A stretch of DNA of 64,000 nucleotides from positions 1-64,000 of the forward strand of contig NZ_LROS01000006.1 in NCBI RefSeq assembly GCF_001675165.1, read 5' to 3'. The notes below the pieces were generated by a model. The model saw only the letters and a program-made list of their open reading frames with translations. It searched no databases and was not told the DNA's origin. The position numbers and the translations under genes were made by a program. The stretch is from Clostridium ragsdalei P11. GTDB lineage: Bacteria; Bacillota; Clostridia; Clostridiales; Clostridiaceae. This document shows, one piece after another, positions 44,249 through 52,035 of the stretch. Position 1 is the stretch's first letter. The number at the start of each line of letters is the position of its first letter.

Positions 44249-45007
44249 TTATAATAGCTTAGTAAGTATAACAGCAGCTATTATCATAGTAAGTATTTCT
44301 ACCATTTCATTATCTGCCCCAAATAAATCTCCTGTAAGGCCTCCGATTTTTTTATTGCAAAATACATTTATTAAAAGTGCCATAATCAAAGCGGAAGGTA
44401 TCATTATAGCAGCATATTTTGGATTCATACCGCAAAGCAAAATGGCAATAGTTACAACGAGTGCTAAAAACATCTGAAGCTTTCCTATATTGCCTATAAA
44501 GAAGTTTCCTGTTCCTGTTTTCTTAGCTGTTTTACCTATAAAAGCTATAAATACTATTGAAAATCTACCTATAACAGGTGCAGCTATTATTATAAAAGAA
44601 AACCTAGGCACTATAGAACAAAGAAGACTGTATTTTAATATTATATCCATAACTATAGTAGCACAAGCATAACTTCCTATTCTGCTGTCTTTCATTATCT
44701 CTATAATTTTGTCATTACCTTTAAAAGCAAAAAATCCATCACTCATATCTCCTAGTCCATCTAAATGCAATGCACCTGTAAGCATTATACCAAGTAAAAG
44801 TATGATAGCTACACTTACACTTATAGGGAGTACCATTATACATAGTTTGTACACTATCCATTGAATCCCCCCTACCAATAGTCCTATGACTGGCATAAAG
44901 ACGGTGCCTCTCCTAAAATTTTCTTGTTCACAAGAGAAGCTTTTATTAATTGGAATTCTAGTCATAAATTGAACCATTAAAAAAAAATCATTTATTAAAT
45001 TCTTCAA
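44249..45007 (-). CDS. cobS: Adenosylcobinamide-GDP ribazoletransferase CobS
   Basis: This 252-residue integral membrane cobalamin (5'-phosphate) synthase joins adenosylcobinamide-GDP and alpha-ribazole. It has several hydrophobic helices and the CobS signature TGALHLDGLGDMSDGFFAF followed by MKDSRIGSYACA. The N-terminus FFLMVQFMTRIPI and the C-terminal GGLTGDLFGADNEMVE are also family hallmarks. It lies between a phosphatase that makes alpha-ribazole and cobU, giving the nucleotide-loop order cobC, cobS, cobU. Confidence 0.93.
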   Translation of the reverse strand: MKNLINDFFLMVQFMTRIPINKSFSCEQENFRRGTVFMPVIGLLVGGIQWIVYKLCIMVLPISVSVAIILLLGIMLTGALHLDGLGDMSDGFFAFKGNDKIIEIMKDSRIGSYACATIVMDIILKYSLLCSIVPRFSFIIIAAPVIGRFSIVFIAFIGKTAKKTGTGNFFIGNIGKLQMFLALVVTIAILLCGMNPKYAAIMIPSALIMALLINVFCNKKIGGLTGDLFGADNEMVEILTMIIAAVILTKLL

Positions 45008-45061
45008 AGTAATTCCTCCTAGTATAATCTATAGTATATTTGAATAAAATTGTAATCAATA

Positions 45062-45655
45062 TTATGTATTAACGTGGGTAATACTATCTATAAATAAATT
45101 ACTATATTCATACTTAACTAGAGTAACGTCTCCATTTTTTGAAGCAAATTTCCAGAAAAAATCTAGTATACCATCTAAAACATAACAATAAACTGATCTT
45201 ATAACACCGCTGTGAGTAACTATTAAAACGTTATCTTTGTTTAACTTTAAAATATCATCCATAAAGCTTTTTACTCTAGAATAAAATTCAACGTAACTTT
45301 CTCCTTCAGGTGGTGACACACTTTTCCAATCATCACTCCACTTTTTCCATTCTTCAGGATAAAGTTTCATTATTTCTTTGTAATTTTTACCTTCAAACTT
45401 TCCAAGGTTCATCTCATTTAATCTTTCATCTATAACAATTTTCTTAGAATTACCTTCTAAAATTATCTTAGCTGTCTGAGATGCTCGCTTTCTGTCACTT
45501 ACATAAACATCATCAAAGTCTATATTACTTAAAAGTTTTTTTGTCTGTTCCGCCTGACTTAAACCCTTTTCATTTAAAGATACGTCAAGTCTTCCATAAT
45601 AATATTTATTATTATTTTCATTTGTTTGTCCATGTCTTACAAAATAAATATTCAT
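45062..45655 (-). CDS. cobC: Histidine-phosphatase family protein, probable alpha-ribazole phosphatase
   Basis: This 197-residue phosphoglycerate-mutase-fold phosphatase has the catalytic motif FVRHGQTNEN at the N-terminus, then YYYGRLDVSLNEKG, SDRKRASQTAKII, and the second His in VLIVTHSGVIRS. Enzymes of this type next to cobS and cobU remove phosphate from alpha-ribazole phosphate or adenosylcobalamin phosphate. The name rests on that context. ATG 45655 has GGAGG 8 nt upstream and is preferred to starts further out. A strong terminator-like hairpin lies about 100 nt upstream in its leader. Confidence 0.87.
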   Translation of the reverse strand: MNIYFVRHGQTNENNNKYYYGRLDVSLNEKGLSQAEQTKKLLSNIDFDDVYVSDRKRASQTAKIILEGNSKKIVIDERLNEMNLGKFEGKNYKEIMKLYPEEWKKWSDDWKSVSPPEGESYVEFYSRVKSFMDDILKLNKDNVLIVTHSGVIRSVYCYVLDGILDFFWKFASKNGDVTLVKYEYSNLFIDSITHVNT

Positions 45656-45755
45656 GAGTTTTATCCTCCTGCATAAAGCCAGCAATGCATGCTAACTTAC
45701 CTTAGTTATTATATAATATCTAAATAAAATATACAAATTTCAGTATAAACGTAAA

Positions 45756-45787
45756 AAAATAAGAGGGAAAATCTCCTCTCTTATTTT
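45756..45787 (-). terminator. Terminator-like hairpin in the cobC leader
   Basis: On the minus strand AAAATAAGAG (45787-45778) pairs with CTCTTATTTT (45765-45756), and six to seven T residues follow. Both flanking genes diverge from here, so it does not end a known gene. It may be an attenuator for cobC-cobS-cobU. Confidence 0.6.
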
Positions 45788-46083
45788 AAATGAGAATTAG
45801 GTATAAAGTATGTTAATTTATTAACTTTTACAAGTTAATAATACCACAATTTTCTTAATAATCAAGACTTTTTATAATAAGAAATATATATTTTATAACT
45901 TTTTATTAATTTATGATGATTTTATTACAATTACGTATTGTATATTTATTAACAAGTATATACATGTTATCTTAATAAATATAAGTATATAACACTTATA
46001 ACAGTAATTACTATAAATTTAATTTTGACAACTAATAACTTTTATTATATAGTAGAATAGATTATAAAATAAGGATGGTGTAT
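45788..46083. other. Intergenic, no riboswitch seen
   Basis: This A+T-rich region holds the divergent promoters of the cob genes and the Fur-family gene. No B12-box is visible on either strand. TTAACTTTTACAAGTTAA (45820-45837) is a short dyad that could be an operator. Confidence 0.4.
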
Positions 46084-46506
46084 ATGGATAATTTAACTTC
46101 TATTTTTAGAGAAAAAAAGCTAAAACTAACCCCTCAGCGTATTGCTGTATACAAATATTTACAATCTACTAAGAAGCATCCTTCAGCTGAAACCATATAT
46201 AAAGCCCTTCAGCTAGAATATCCTACTATGAGCCTAGCAACTGTTTATAAAGCTTTAAAAACTTTAGTTGACGTAAAGTTAGTACAGGAAATCAATATAG
46301 GAGAAGGTAACTTTAGATATGATGGAAATGTTCATCCTCATTCTCATATACAGTGCATAGTTTGTGAGAAAGTAGATGACGTAGAAGGAATTTGTTTTTC
46401 TAATTTAAATGATAAAATTAAAGATTGTGTTGACTACGAAGTATTGAGTAATCAGGTTTATTTTTACGGCATATGTAAAGACTGCCAAAAAAATTCTAAA
46501 GAATAA
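46084..46506 (+). CDS. Fur-family regulator, PerR-like
   Basis: This 140-residue metalloregulator has a winged helix (about 10-80; LKLTPQRIAVYKYL, HPSAETIYKAL, MSLATVYKALKTLVDVKLVQE) and a C-terminal metal domain: HPHSHIQCIVCEKVDDVE with the regulatory His cluster and structural CxxC, then GICKDCQKN. The pattern fits PerR, in which Fe-catalysed His oxidation senses peroxide, but Fur or Zur cannot be excluded. AAGGA lies 8 nt before ATG 46084, preferable to ATG 46075 inside the ribosome binding site region. It is monocistronic, ending at a terminator. Confidence 0.87.
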   Translation: MDNLTSIFREKKLKLTPQRIAVYKYLQSTKKHPSAETIYKALQLEYPTMSLATVYKALKTLVDVKLVQEINIGEGNFRYDGNVHPHSHIQCIVCEKVDDVEGICFSNLNDKIKDCVDYEVLSNQVYFYGICKDCQKNSKE

Positions 46507-46529
46507 TGCTCGTAAGCAGCAAAAATCTA

Positions 46530-46569
46530 AGGCAGTTATCTTTCATAATTAAGGTAACTGCCTATTTTT
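46530..46569. terminator. Bidirectional terminator
   Basis: AGGCAGTTA (46530-46538) and TAACTGCCT (46555-46563), then ATTTTT on the plus strand. It ends the Fur-family gene and overlaps the stop of the convergent lipoprotein gene. Confidence 0.75.
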
Positions 46570-47794
46570 AAGAGGACTCATCTACTACCTCATTCCATTC
46601 ATTTTTAGTGTATTTTCCAGATAGTATACTGTCAACCTTGCTTGATATATTATTTTTAAAACTTTCTGGTACATTATATATAAATGCTATATTGTCTTCC
46701 GTGCTGTTTTCTAAGTGAGTTATTACACACTTTTTTATACCATCTTTTGAAATGTCTGAATTTTTAAATCCTGTTACAAAACCTTTGCCACTTAACTTTT
46801 TTTGAACATCTTTTCCAAATGCAAACTTTATAAATTCGTTTGTCTCTTCTGTGTTCTTACTACTTATAAGAACACTCATTATGGCATCTGCCATAATTGG
46901 AACTTTTAACTGACTTTTAGAATTTGGACTATAATACTCAAAGCATTTTATATTTTTGCTTTTTAAATTGTTCACATAATATGAAGATGCTATTATTACT
47001 GGAATGTCTCCTTTATCAAACTTTTTTAAACTTGATTCATTTCCTATTTCAAAAGTATCTTTGCTTATAGATCCATTTTTTACAAGATCATTTAACAAAT
47101 CGAAACTTTTTTGAACCTCAGTTAACTTTTTGTATGCAGAAGGTCCGCTGTCATATATATTTTCAAGTTTCTTCATAGTAATCATATTGCTTGATATTAT
47201 AGAAAATAAAGTATTATTAATATCCATTCCTTCATTAAGAACTACAGGTACTCTCATTGATGTAGAGTTCATTATCTTTAAAGAAGCATTAAATTCATCT
47301 ATATTATTTGGCACTTTTAGGCCTAACTTATCGAAGGCACTTTTATTGCAGAGTATCTCTATAGTATAAGGCATTACAGCAATTCCATAATATCTATCAT
47401 TAAACCTACCGTAAGATTTTACTGAAGTATAATATTTATCAGTTAATTTATTTTGTTCATACATATTTCCCATATCCGCCAAAAGTCCTTTTCTGACTAA
47501 CTTTAGCATGTCATTTCTTGAAGCAATTACAATATCTATATCACTGGATTCACTTACATTTTCATCCACTTTTTCTCCTATAGCATTATTTATGTTTACC
47601 TTTGCCTTAGGATTTTTCTTTTTATATTCGTCTGTTAAAAATTTTATTATATTTAAAGATTCTTTGTCCTTTACACCTACATATATATTTATCTGTCTGT
47701 TTTTTTTGAGTGTCTCTGTATTTTTCCCACATGCAGATAAATTAAATAACAATATTATCATTAATAAAAATGTAATTATCTTATTTTTGAGCAT
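46568..47794 (-). CDS. Extracellular solute-binding lipoprotein, family 1
   Basis: This 408-residue lipoprotein (signal core ITFLLMIILLFNL, lipobox LSAC, then GKNTET) has the two-lobed fold of carbohydrate-type family 1 binding proteins: INIYVGVKDKES, IDIVIASRNDMLKLVRKGLLADM, YYGIAVMPYTIEILCNKSAFDKLGL. A late SSKNTEETNEFIKFAFG block follows. Several longer in-frame starts reach 47878, but ATG 47794 gives a compact signal and follows AAAGGAG. No permease or ATPase is nearby, so it is an orphan. Ligand unknown. Confidence 0.85.
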   Translation of the reverse strand: MLKNKIITFLLMIILLFNLSACGKNTETLKKNRQINIYVGVKDKESLNIIKFLTDEYKKKNPKAKVNINNAIGEKVDENVSESSDIDIVIASRNDMLKLVRKGLLADMGNMYEQNKLTDKYYTSVKSYGRFNDRYYGIAVMPYTIEILCNKSAFDKLGLKVPNNIDEFNASLKIMNSTSMRVPVVLNEGMDINNTLFSIISSNMITMKKLENIYDSGPSAYKKLTEVQKSFDLLNDLVKNGSISKDTFEIGNESSLKKFDKGDIPVIIASSYYVNNLKSKNIKCFEYYSPNSKSQLKVPIMADAIMSVLISSKNTEETNEFIKFAFGKDVQKKLSGKGFVTGFKNSDISKDGIKKCVITHLENSTEDNIAFIYNVPESFKNNISSKVDSILSGKYTKNEWNEVVDESS

Positions 47795-47905
47795 AAATTC
47801 TATCATCTCCTTTAAATATAATTTAAGCCCTTTTTCTATAAATTTATTTTGTACATAATAATTAAATATATAATACATTCATATAATTAAGTGGAGGTGA
47901 AATTT

Positions 47906-48847
47906 ATGAAATTCAGGATAATATTTCTAAAGAAAAAATACATCTACTTTTTTATATTATTATTGATATTTATATTAGCAGTCATAATTTTTATGGTATC
48001 TAGAAGCTCTTCTCCTTCATTTAACACTATTTCAAATAATAAAAAGATAAAAGCAGATTTTAATGGTGATGGAAAAGAAGATATATTATCTATTGTGCGT
48101 AATGAAAATAAATATTCAATGAAAGTAATAATTGGAGATAAGTCCTTTAATTTTCAAACAGATAGAAATTCCCCTATAATTGAAAGTTATTCTCCTTATT
48201 GGCCCATTAGAGTAATTCTTATGGATGTATCCAGGAATAAGATTCCTGAAATATTTGTACAAGGTTCCATTGCAAATAAACCAGTTCAACGTGTTTTTAC
48301 ATTCAATAATAATAAATTTGATAATATATTTTCAAATTATAACAACATATTAGGATTTATAGACTGTAAAAACAACAAGACGCCAAAAGTAATATCTGGT
48401 AAATTCCAAGGAGACAACATGACACTTTCAAATTACATTTTTTTAAACTATAAATTTAAAAATTATAATTATGAGAATGACAATACTTTTATGGGAAAGG
48501 ATACTATATGCACATTTATTAAATTAATCCAGGGACTTCCTCAAAGTGAATCCTACAAACCTAAAGATATATTTTATTCTAATATATCCAGTGAAAATAT
48601 GTCTCTAATAGGTAACATGTCCGGTGAAAACAATTCCTATGTATTTCAGGATGCACTGTTCATGGAAAATAAATGTGATGCAAATGGAAATACTTCTGAG
48701 TTATCCTGGGCATTAAATTTTAGAGCTATCTCTAACACAGATACCAACATAGTAAAAAACTATACACTAAATTTAGCTCTCATACCAGATAAAAGTAGTG
48801 AAAAAAAATATCATTTTAAAATTGCATCTATGTATAGATCTAAATAA
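47906..48847 (+). CDS. Membrane-anchored hypothetical protein with FG-GAP/VCBS-like strand
   Basis: This 313-residue protein has a basic start and one hydrophobic anchor (about 13-35; FFILLLIFILAVIIFMV). An extracytoplasmic part opens with KIKADFNGDGKEDILSI, a Ca-binding-like DxDxDG loop of the VCBS/FG-GAP type. A second strand pair follows (VSRNKIPEIFVQG). The remainder has no match that I recognise. ATG 47906 is preceded by GGAGGTGA; the GTG at 47891 overlaps that site. It diverges from the solute-binding lipoprotein gene across 111 nt, and a link between the two is speculative. Confidence 0.78.
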   Translation: MKFRIIFLKKKYIYFFILLLIFILAVIIFMVSRSSSPSFNTISNNKKIKADFNGDGKEDILSIVRNENKYSMKVIIGDKSFNFQTDRNSPIIESYSPYWPIRVILMDVSRNKIPEIFVQGSIANKPVQRVFTFNNNKFDNIFSNYNNILGFIDCKNNKTPKVISGKFQGDNMTLSNYIFLNYKFKNYNYENDNTFMGKDTICTFIKLIQGLPQSESYKPKDIFYSNISSENMSLIGNMSGENNSYVFQDALFMENKCDANGNTSELSWALNFRAISNTDTNIVKNYTLNLALIPDKSSEKKYHFKIASMYRSK

Positions 48848-48851
48848 AAAA

Positions 48852-48965
48852 GGGACCGTTCACGCGGTCCCAAGGGGGATGGGGGGTTATTACATCAAAT
48901 AACATTTTTATTACTTGATGCTAGGAGATTTAAATCTCCTAATTACATTTATTATAATGTCCCAT
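48852..48965. other. Multi-hairpin intergenic segment
   Basis: Three hairpins lie in series: GGGACCG/CGGTCCC (48852-48858, 48865-48871), CATCAA/TTGATG (about 48893-48920) and the 20-bp palindrome TAGGAGATTTAAATCTCCTA (48923-48942). The first is preceded by A6, so on the minus strand it reads as a terminator for the WYL regulator gene. A G-rich stretch GGGGGATGGGGGG (48874-48886) is unusual here. It could be a small RNA. Confidence 0.5.
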
Positions 48966-48997
48966 TCTAAACAAATTATTCATAAAAATTAAAATTT

Positions 48998-49951
48998 TTA
49001 ATATCTTTTATACAATTCTTCTAATTCTCTCTTTATATCTTTTCTAAGCTCTATAGGTTCAATTACTTCCGCATCTTCCCCAAAGCTCAGTACCCATTTT
49101 TTAATATCCTCCAATTCATTCAAGTATATGGTAAAAAGTATTTTTCCCCCTTCAAGCTGGTGTATATGCTGATGTATATGCCATGTAGTATCTTTTATAA
49201 ATGCAGCTTCCTTCTCGCTAAACTTTATTACTACCTTTATTTTATCTCCCATAAATATACCCCAGTTCTTGTCCAAATATTCTTTTAGTGAAAATGTGTG
49301 AGGTCTCATATATATATCTTTACTAATTTTTAAATTTTTTACTCTATTTAGTTTAAAACTACGTATATCACCTTTCATGTGGCAATATCCTATTATATAC
49401 CAATTTCCTTCTTTAAATATCAAATCGTAAGGATCTATTTTTCTCATAGTTAAATTATTTTTATTTACTGAAAAATAATTTATGCTTAAACTTCTCCCCC
49501 TGCTCATAGAATAATTTATCTTAGATATCTTATCTTCTAGATTTTCCATATTTCCCACATAATTTATTGAGAAATTCTTATTACTATTTATTTTACTTAA
49601 ATCCTCATTTTTATTTACATTTACGCTTTTTACTTTAAAAATAGCATTTTTTAAATCCTTTTCATACACAAAACCATTTTTTGATGTAAGTATTTCCTCC
49701 GCCATAAGAAGAGCTTCCAGTTCATTTTCACTTAAGTTGGAAGGTTTTATATAAAAATTTTGGTCTATATAAAATCCGCCATTTCTTCCTTTTCTTGTAT
49801 ATATAGGTACACTTGCTTCATTCAAATTTCTTATATATCTATATATAGTTTTCTTATCCACTTCCAAAATCTCAGATAATTCTGATGCAGTAGTTAAACC
49901 TTTATATTGCAGCATTATTATAATTTCTAATAAATTAGAAATTTTAGACAT
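48998..49951 (-). CDS. HTH/WYL-domain transcriptional regulator
   Basis: This 317-residue regulator has an N-terminal HTH_11-type winged helix (about 5-60; LLEIIIMLQYKGLTTASELSEILEVDKKTIYRYI, trimmed) and a WYL domain (about 140-225; LSINYFSVNKNNLTMRKIDPYDLIFKEGNWYIIGYC, trimmed) whose GNWYIIG replaces the canonical WYL. A WCX extension follows at the C-terminus. WYL proteins bind nucleic-acid or nucleotide ligands and often control stress, phage-defence or DNA-repair genes. ATG 49951 is preceded by AAGGAC; the TTG 15 nt upstream lies in GGGGGTAAGG. Target genes are not obvious. Confidence 0.87.
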   Translation of the reverse strand: MSKISNLLEIIIMLQYKGLTTASELSEILEVDKKTIYRYIRNLNEASVPIYTRKGRNGGFYIDQNFYIKPSNLSENELEALLMAEEILTSKNGFVYEKDLKNAIFKVKSVNVNKNEDLSKINSNKNFSINYVGNMENLEDKISKINYSMSRGRSLSINYFSVNKNNLTMRKIDPYDLIFKEGNWYIIGYCHMKGDIRSFKLNRVKNLKISKDIYMRPHTFSLKEYLDKNWGIFMGDKIKVVIKFSEKEAAFIKDTTWHIHQHIHQLEGGKILFTIYLNELEDIKKWVLSFGEDAEVIEPIELRKDIKRELEELYKRY

Positions 49952-50186
49952 AGTCCTTACCCCCAATATATTTAGTGTTTATAATAATTTATATCGTTAC
50001 TTTTTATAAACTTTTTAGTAAAACTTTATTCTAAATTAAACTTGTTCTGGTTTAATCTAGAATTTTAGGTATAAGCTTTAATTTTAGTATCAATTTTTTT
50101 ACCTATGAATAATATATATTATAAATTAATTATGTTTAATTTAAATAAATACAAATCTATTTACTTAAAAATAAGGGGTGAATATG

Positions 50187-50561
50187 ATGTCAAAACACCA
50201 TCGCAAAAATTACAATACTGGTTTCAATTTAGGTGATATTCTAAATAATATAGATATAACTCAACTTGTCTCAATAATATCTGCCCTAGGTGGTAACTCC
50301 AGGAACTCTTCCAATGACCAATTGGGTGCAATGTTGAGTAATCTAAATTTAGGGGATATTTCCAAGAAAAATAATGTGCCTGAGTTTAATCAGTCCAATA
50401 TAAACTCTCAACTTGCAGAATTGGAAAAGAGATTATCTCAAACGGAAGACAATAGCAGTGGAAAAAGTGAGATATTAGATGCAGTAAGACAACTTAAAAA
50501 TTCTCCAGATGCAGCTAAAATATTAAATAGTTTTATGAATTCCAATAATAATAAAAAATAA
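50187..50561 (+). CDS. Small hydrophilic protein of unknown function
   Basis: This 124-residue Asn/Ser-rich protein has short helices and no membrane segment: NTGFNLGDILNNIDITQLVSIIS, LSNLNLGDISKKNN, NSQLAELEKRLSQTE (each trimmed) and EILDAVRQLKNSPDAAKILNSF. The NLGDI phrase occurs twice, suggesting an internal repeat. GGGGTGA lies 5 nt before ATG 50187; ATG 50184 is also possible. I do not recognise the family. It diverges from the WYL regulator gene across 235 nt and ends before a terminator. Confidence 0.7.
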   Translation: MSKHHRKNYNTGFNLGDILNNIDITQLVSIISALGGNSRNSSNDQLGAMLSNLNLGDISKKNNVPEFNQSNINSQLAELEKRLSQTEDNSSGKSEILDAVRQLKNSPDAAKILNSFMNSNNNKK

Positions 50562-50595
50562 TTAAATTACATTTTTTAATTATCTCCTTCAAAAA

Positions 50596-50640
50596 GGGAG
50601 TGTTACAATAGCAATTTTCTAAATTGCTTTGAACACTCCC
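50596..50640 (-). terminator. Intrinsic terminator of the CPBP gene
   Basis: GGGAGTGTT (50596-50604) and AACACTCCC (50632-50640) enclose a second stem AGCAATTT/AAATTGCT (50610-50617, 50621-50628). On the minus strand TTTTT follows. It can also end the opposing small gene. Confidence 0.8.
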
Positions 50641-50651
50641 TGTTTATATTA

Positions 50652-51353
50652 TTACATCATATTAAGTTTTTGCAATAAAAGTGCTGCCACTGTTACTGAA
50701 TTAAATGCACAATGATTGAACACTGCATACCAGTATCCCTTTTTATTTATTAAATAGCAATTATAAATGCCAATCCATAATATTATAGGGAATGCATTTA
50801 AACTAAAATGAATTACTGCAAATATTGAACTGCTCAAAATTGCAGCCAGATATACTCCCATTCTTTTAGTAAATATTTTTTTAAATAAGAGCCATCTAAA
50901 TACAAATTCCTCAAGTATAGGTGCAAATATTATAACTACAGGTATCATTATCAAAAATTTATTTAAGGACATATTAGCCATATGTGTAACTATATCCTGC
51001 TGTTTTAATTCAACTCTAAAATTAGAAAGTATAATAGTTTCAGTTATAGATATACCTATAGTTATCAAATAAAATACCACCACTGCTGCTAAAGCTTTAA
51101 AAAATTTAAATCTTCTTATATCAAATTCATATGGTCCATCCCTATGTCTTAAATATCTTATGTTTAAAAGTACAAATATGAAAGGCATAAAGTTTTCCGT
51201 AAATATACAGGTAATTACATAGGCTATTCCAATTAACACTAATAGTAAATTACTCTTCTTTTTATCTCTCCAAAACTTTGAAAACACTAAAAATGGTGGT
51301 ACATATACAATTGAAAATACAAGGACATCCTTTATAATATCCAATTTAAACAT
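50652..51353 (-). CDS. CPBP-family intramembrane metalloprotease
   Basis: This 233-residue protein has about seven hydrophobic segments and the CPBP/Abi motifs EEFVFRWLLFK (EExxxR, about 150-160), FAVIHFSLNAFP (His) and a final NHCAFNS. Such glutamic or metal-dependent intramembrane proteases resemble CAAX prenyl proteases and are often linked to bacteriocin self-protection or maturation. AAGGAG lies 9 nt before ATG 51353, better than the ATG at 51389. It is downstream of engB but separated by about 80 nt, and its substrate is unknown. Confidence 0.88.
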   Translation of the reverse strand: MFKLDIIKDVLVFSIVYVPPFLVFSKFWRDKKKSNLLLVLIGIAYVITCIFTENFMPFIFVLLNIRYLRHRDGPYEFDIRRFKFFKALAAVVVFYLITIGISITETIILSNFRVELKQQDIVTHMANMSLNKFLIMIPVVIIFAPILEEFVFRWLLFKKIFTKRMGVYLAAILSSSIFAVIHFSLNAFPIILWIGIYNCYLINKKGYWYAVFNHCAFNSVTVAALLLQKLNMM

Positions 51354-51431
51354 GACTAATTTCTCCTTGCTATTATTTGCCTGCATCAATTTAAATTTTA
51401 TCCTATGAATCCTGCACTAATATTTTACCAT

Positions 51432-52022
51432 TTAGTAGGAATTTATTGTAGACTCCAAAACCTCTAAAATTTTCTCTTTTCCTTGCTTGTTTAATGCAGA
51501 AAAAGTTAAAATCTCATCTTTCCCATTAATTTCTAAAGTATCTCTTATAATTTTTAAATTCTTAGACAGTTGATTCTTGGACACTTTATCAATTTTAGTA
51601 GCTACAATAGCAATATCATAGTTGTAGTGCTTAATCCACTTATACATAGTTATGTCATCAGCTGTTGGTTTATGCCTGCAATCTAAAATAAGTACTATCT
51701 TTTTTAATTGCTGTCTAGCATTTAAATACTTTTCTATTACCTTGCCCCAACTTTCCTTTTCTTTCTTGGAAACTTTTGCATAACCATATCCAGGCAAATC
51801 CACGAGATAAAAGTCATTATTTATTAGGAAAAAATTTATTAACCTAGTTTTTCCAGGTGTAGCACTGACCTTAACTAATTTTCTTCTATTTGTTAAAGCA
51901 TTTATAAGAGAAGACTTTCCTACATTAGATCTGCCCACGAAAGCTACTTCCACTCTGTTATCCACAGGATATTGCCTAGGACTTACTGCTGAAATTATAA
52001 ATTCTGACTGTTTTATTTCCAT
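51432..52022 (-). CDS. engB: Ribosome biogenesis GTPase EngB (YsxC/YihA)
   Basis: This 196-residue essential GTPase aids 50S ribosomal subunit assembly. G1 is [15 protein letters not shown]2 lies near [13 protein letters not shown]3 is [13 protein letters not shown]4 is [10 protein letters not shown] and G5 is [10 protein letters not shown]. The N-terminus [14 protein letters not shown] is the usual family lead. It starts 13 nt past the lon stop in the same direction, the common lon-engB arrangement in Firmicutes, so it is probably translated from the protease transcript. A short upstream GGGG is the ribosome binding site. Confidence 0.94.
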   Translation of the reverse strand: MEIKQSEFIISAVSPRQYPVDNRVEVAFVGRSNVGKSSLINALTNRRKLVKVSATPGKTRLINFFLINNDFYLVDLPGYGYAKVSKKEKESWGKVIEKYLNARQQLKKIVLILDCRHKPTADDITMYKWIKHYNYDIAIVATKIDKVSKNQLSKNLKIIRDTLEINGKDEILTFSALNKQGKEKILEVLESTINSY

Positions 52023-52035
52023 AAATATACCCCGC

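Noticed and set aside
45656-46083. Possible cobalamin riboswitch before cobC
   Set aside because: No B12-box or conserved core is present on either strand, and the region is plain A+T-rich DNA. Only the terminator-like hairpin is reported.
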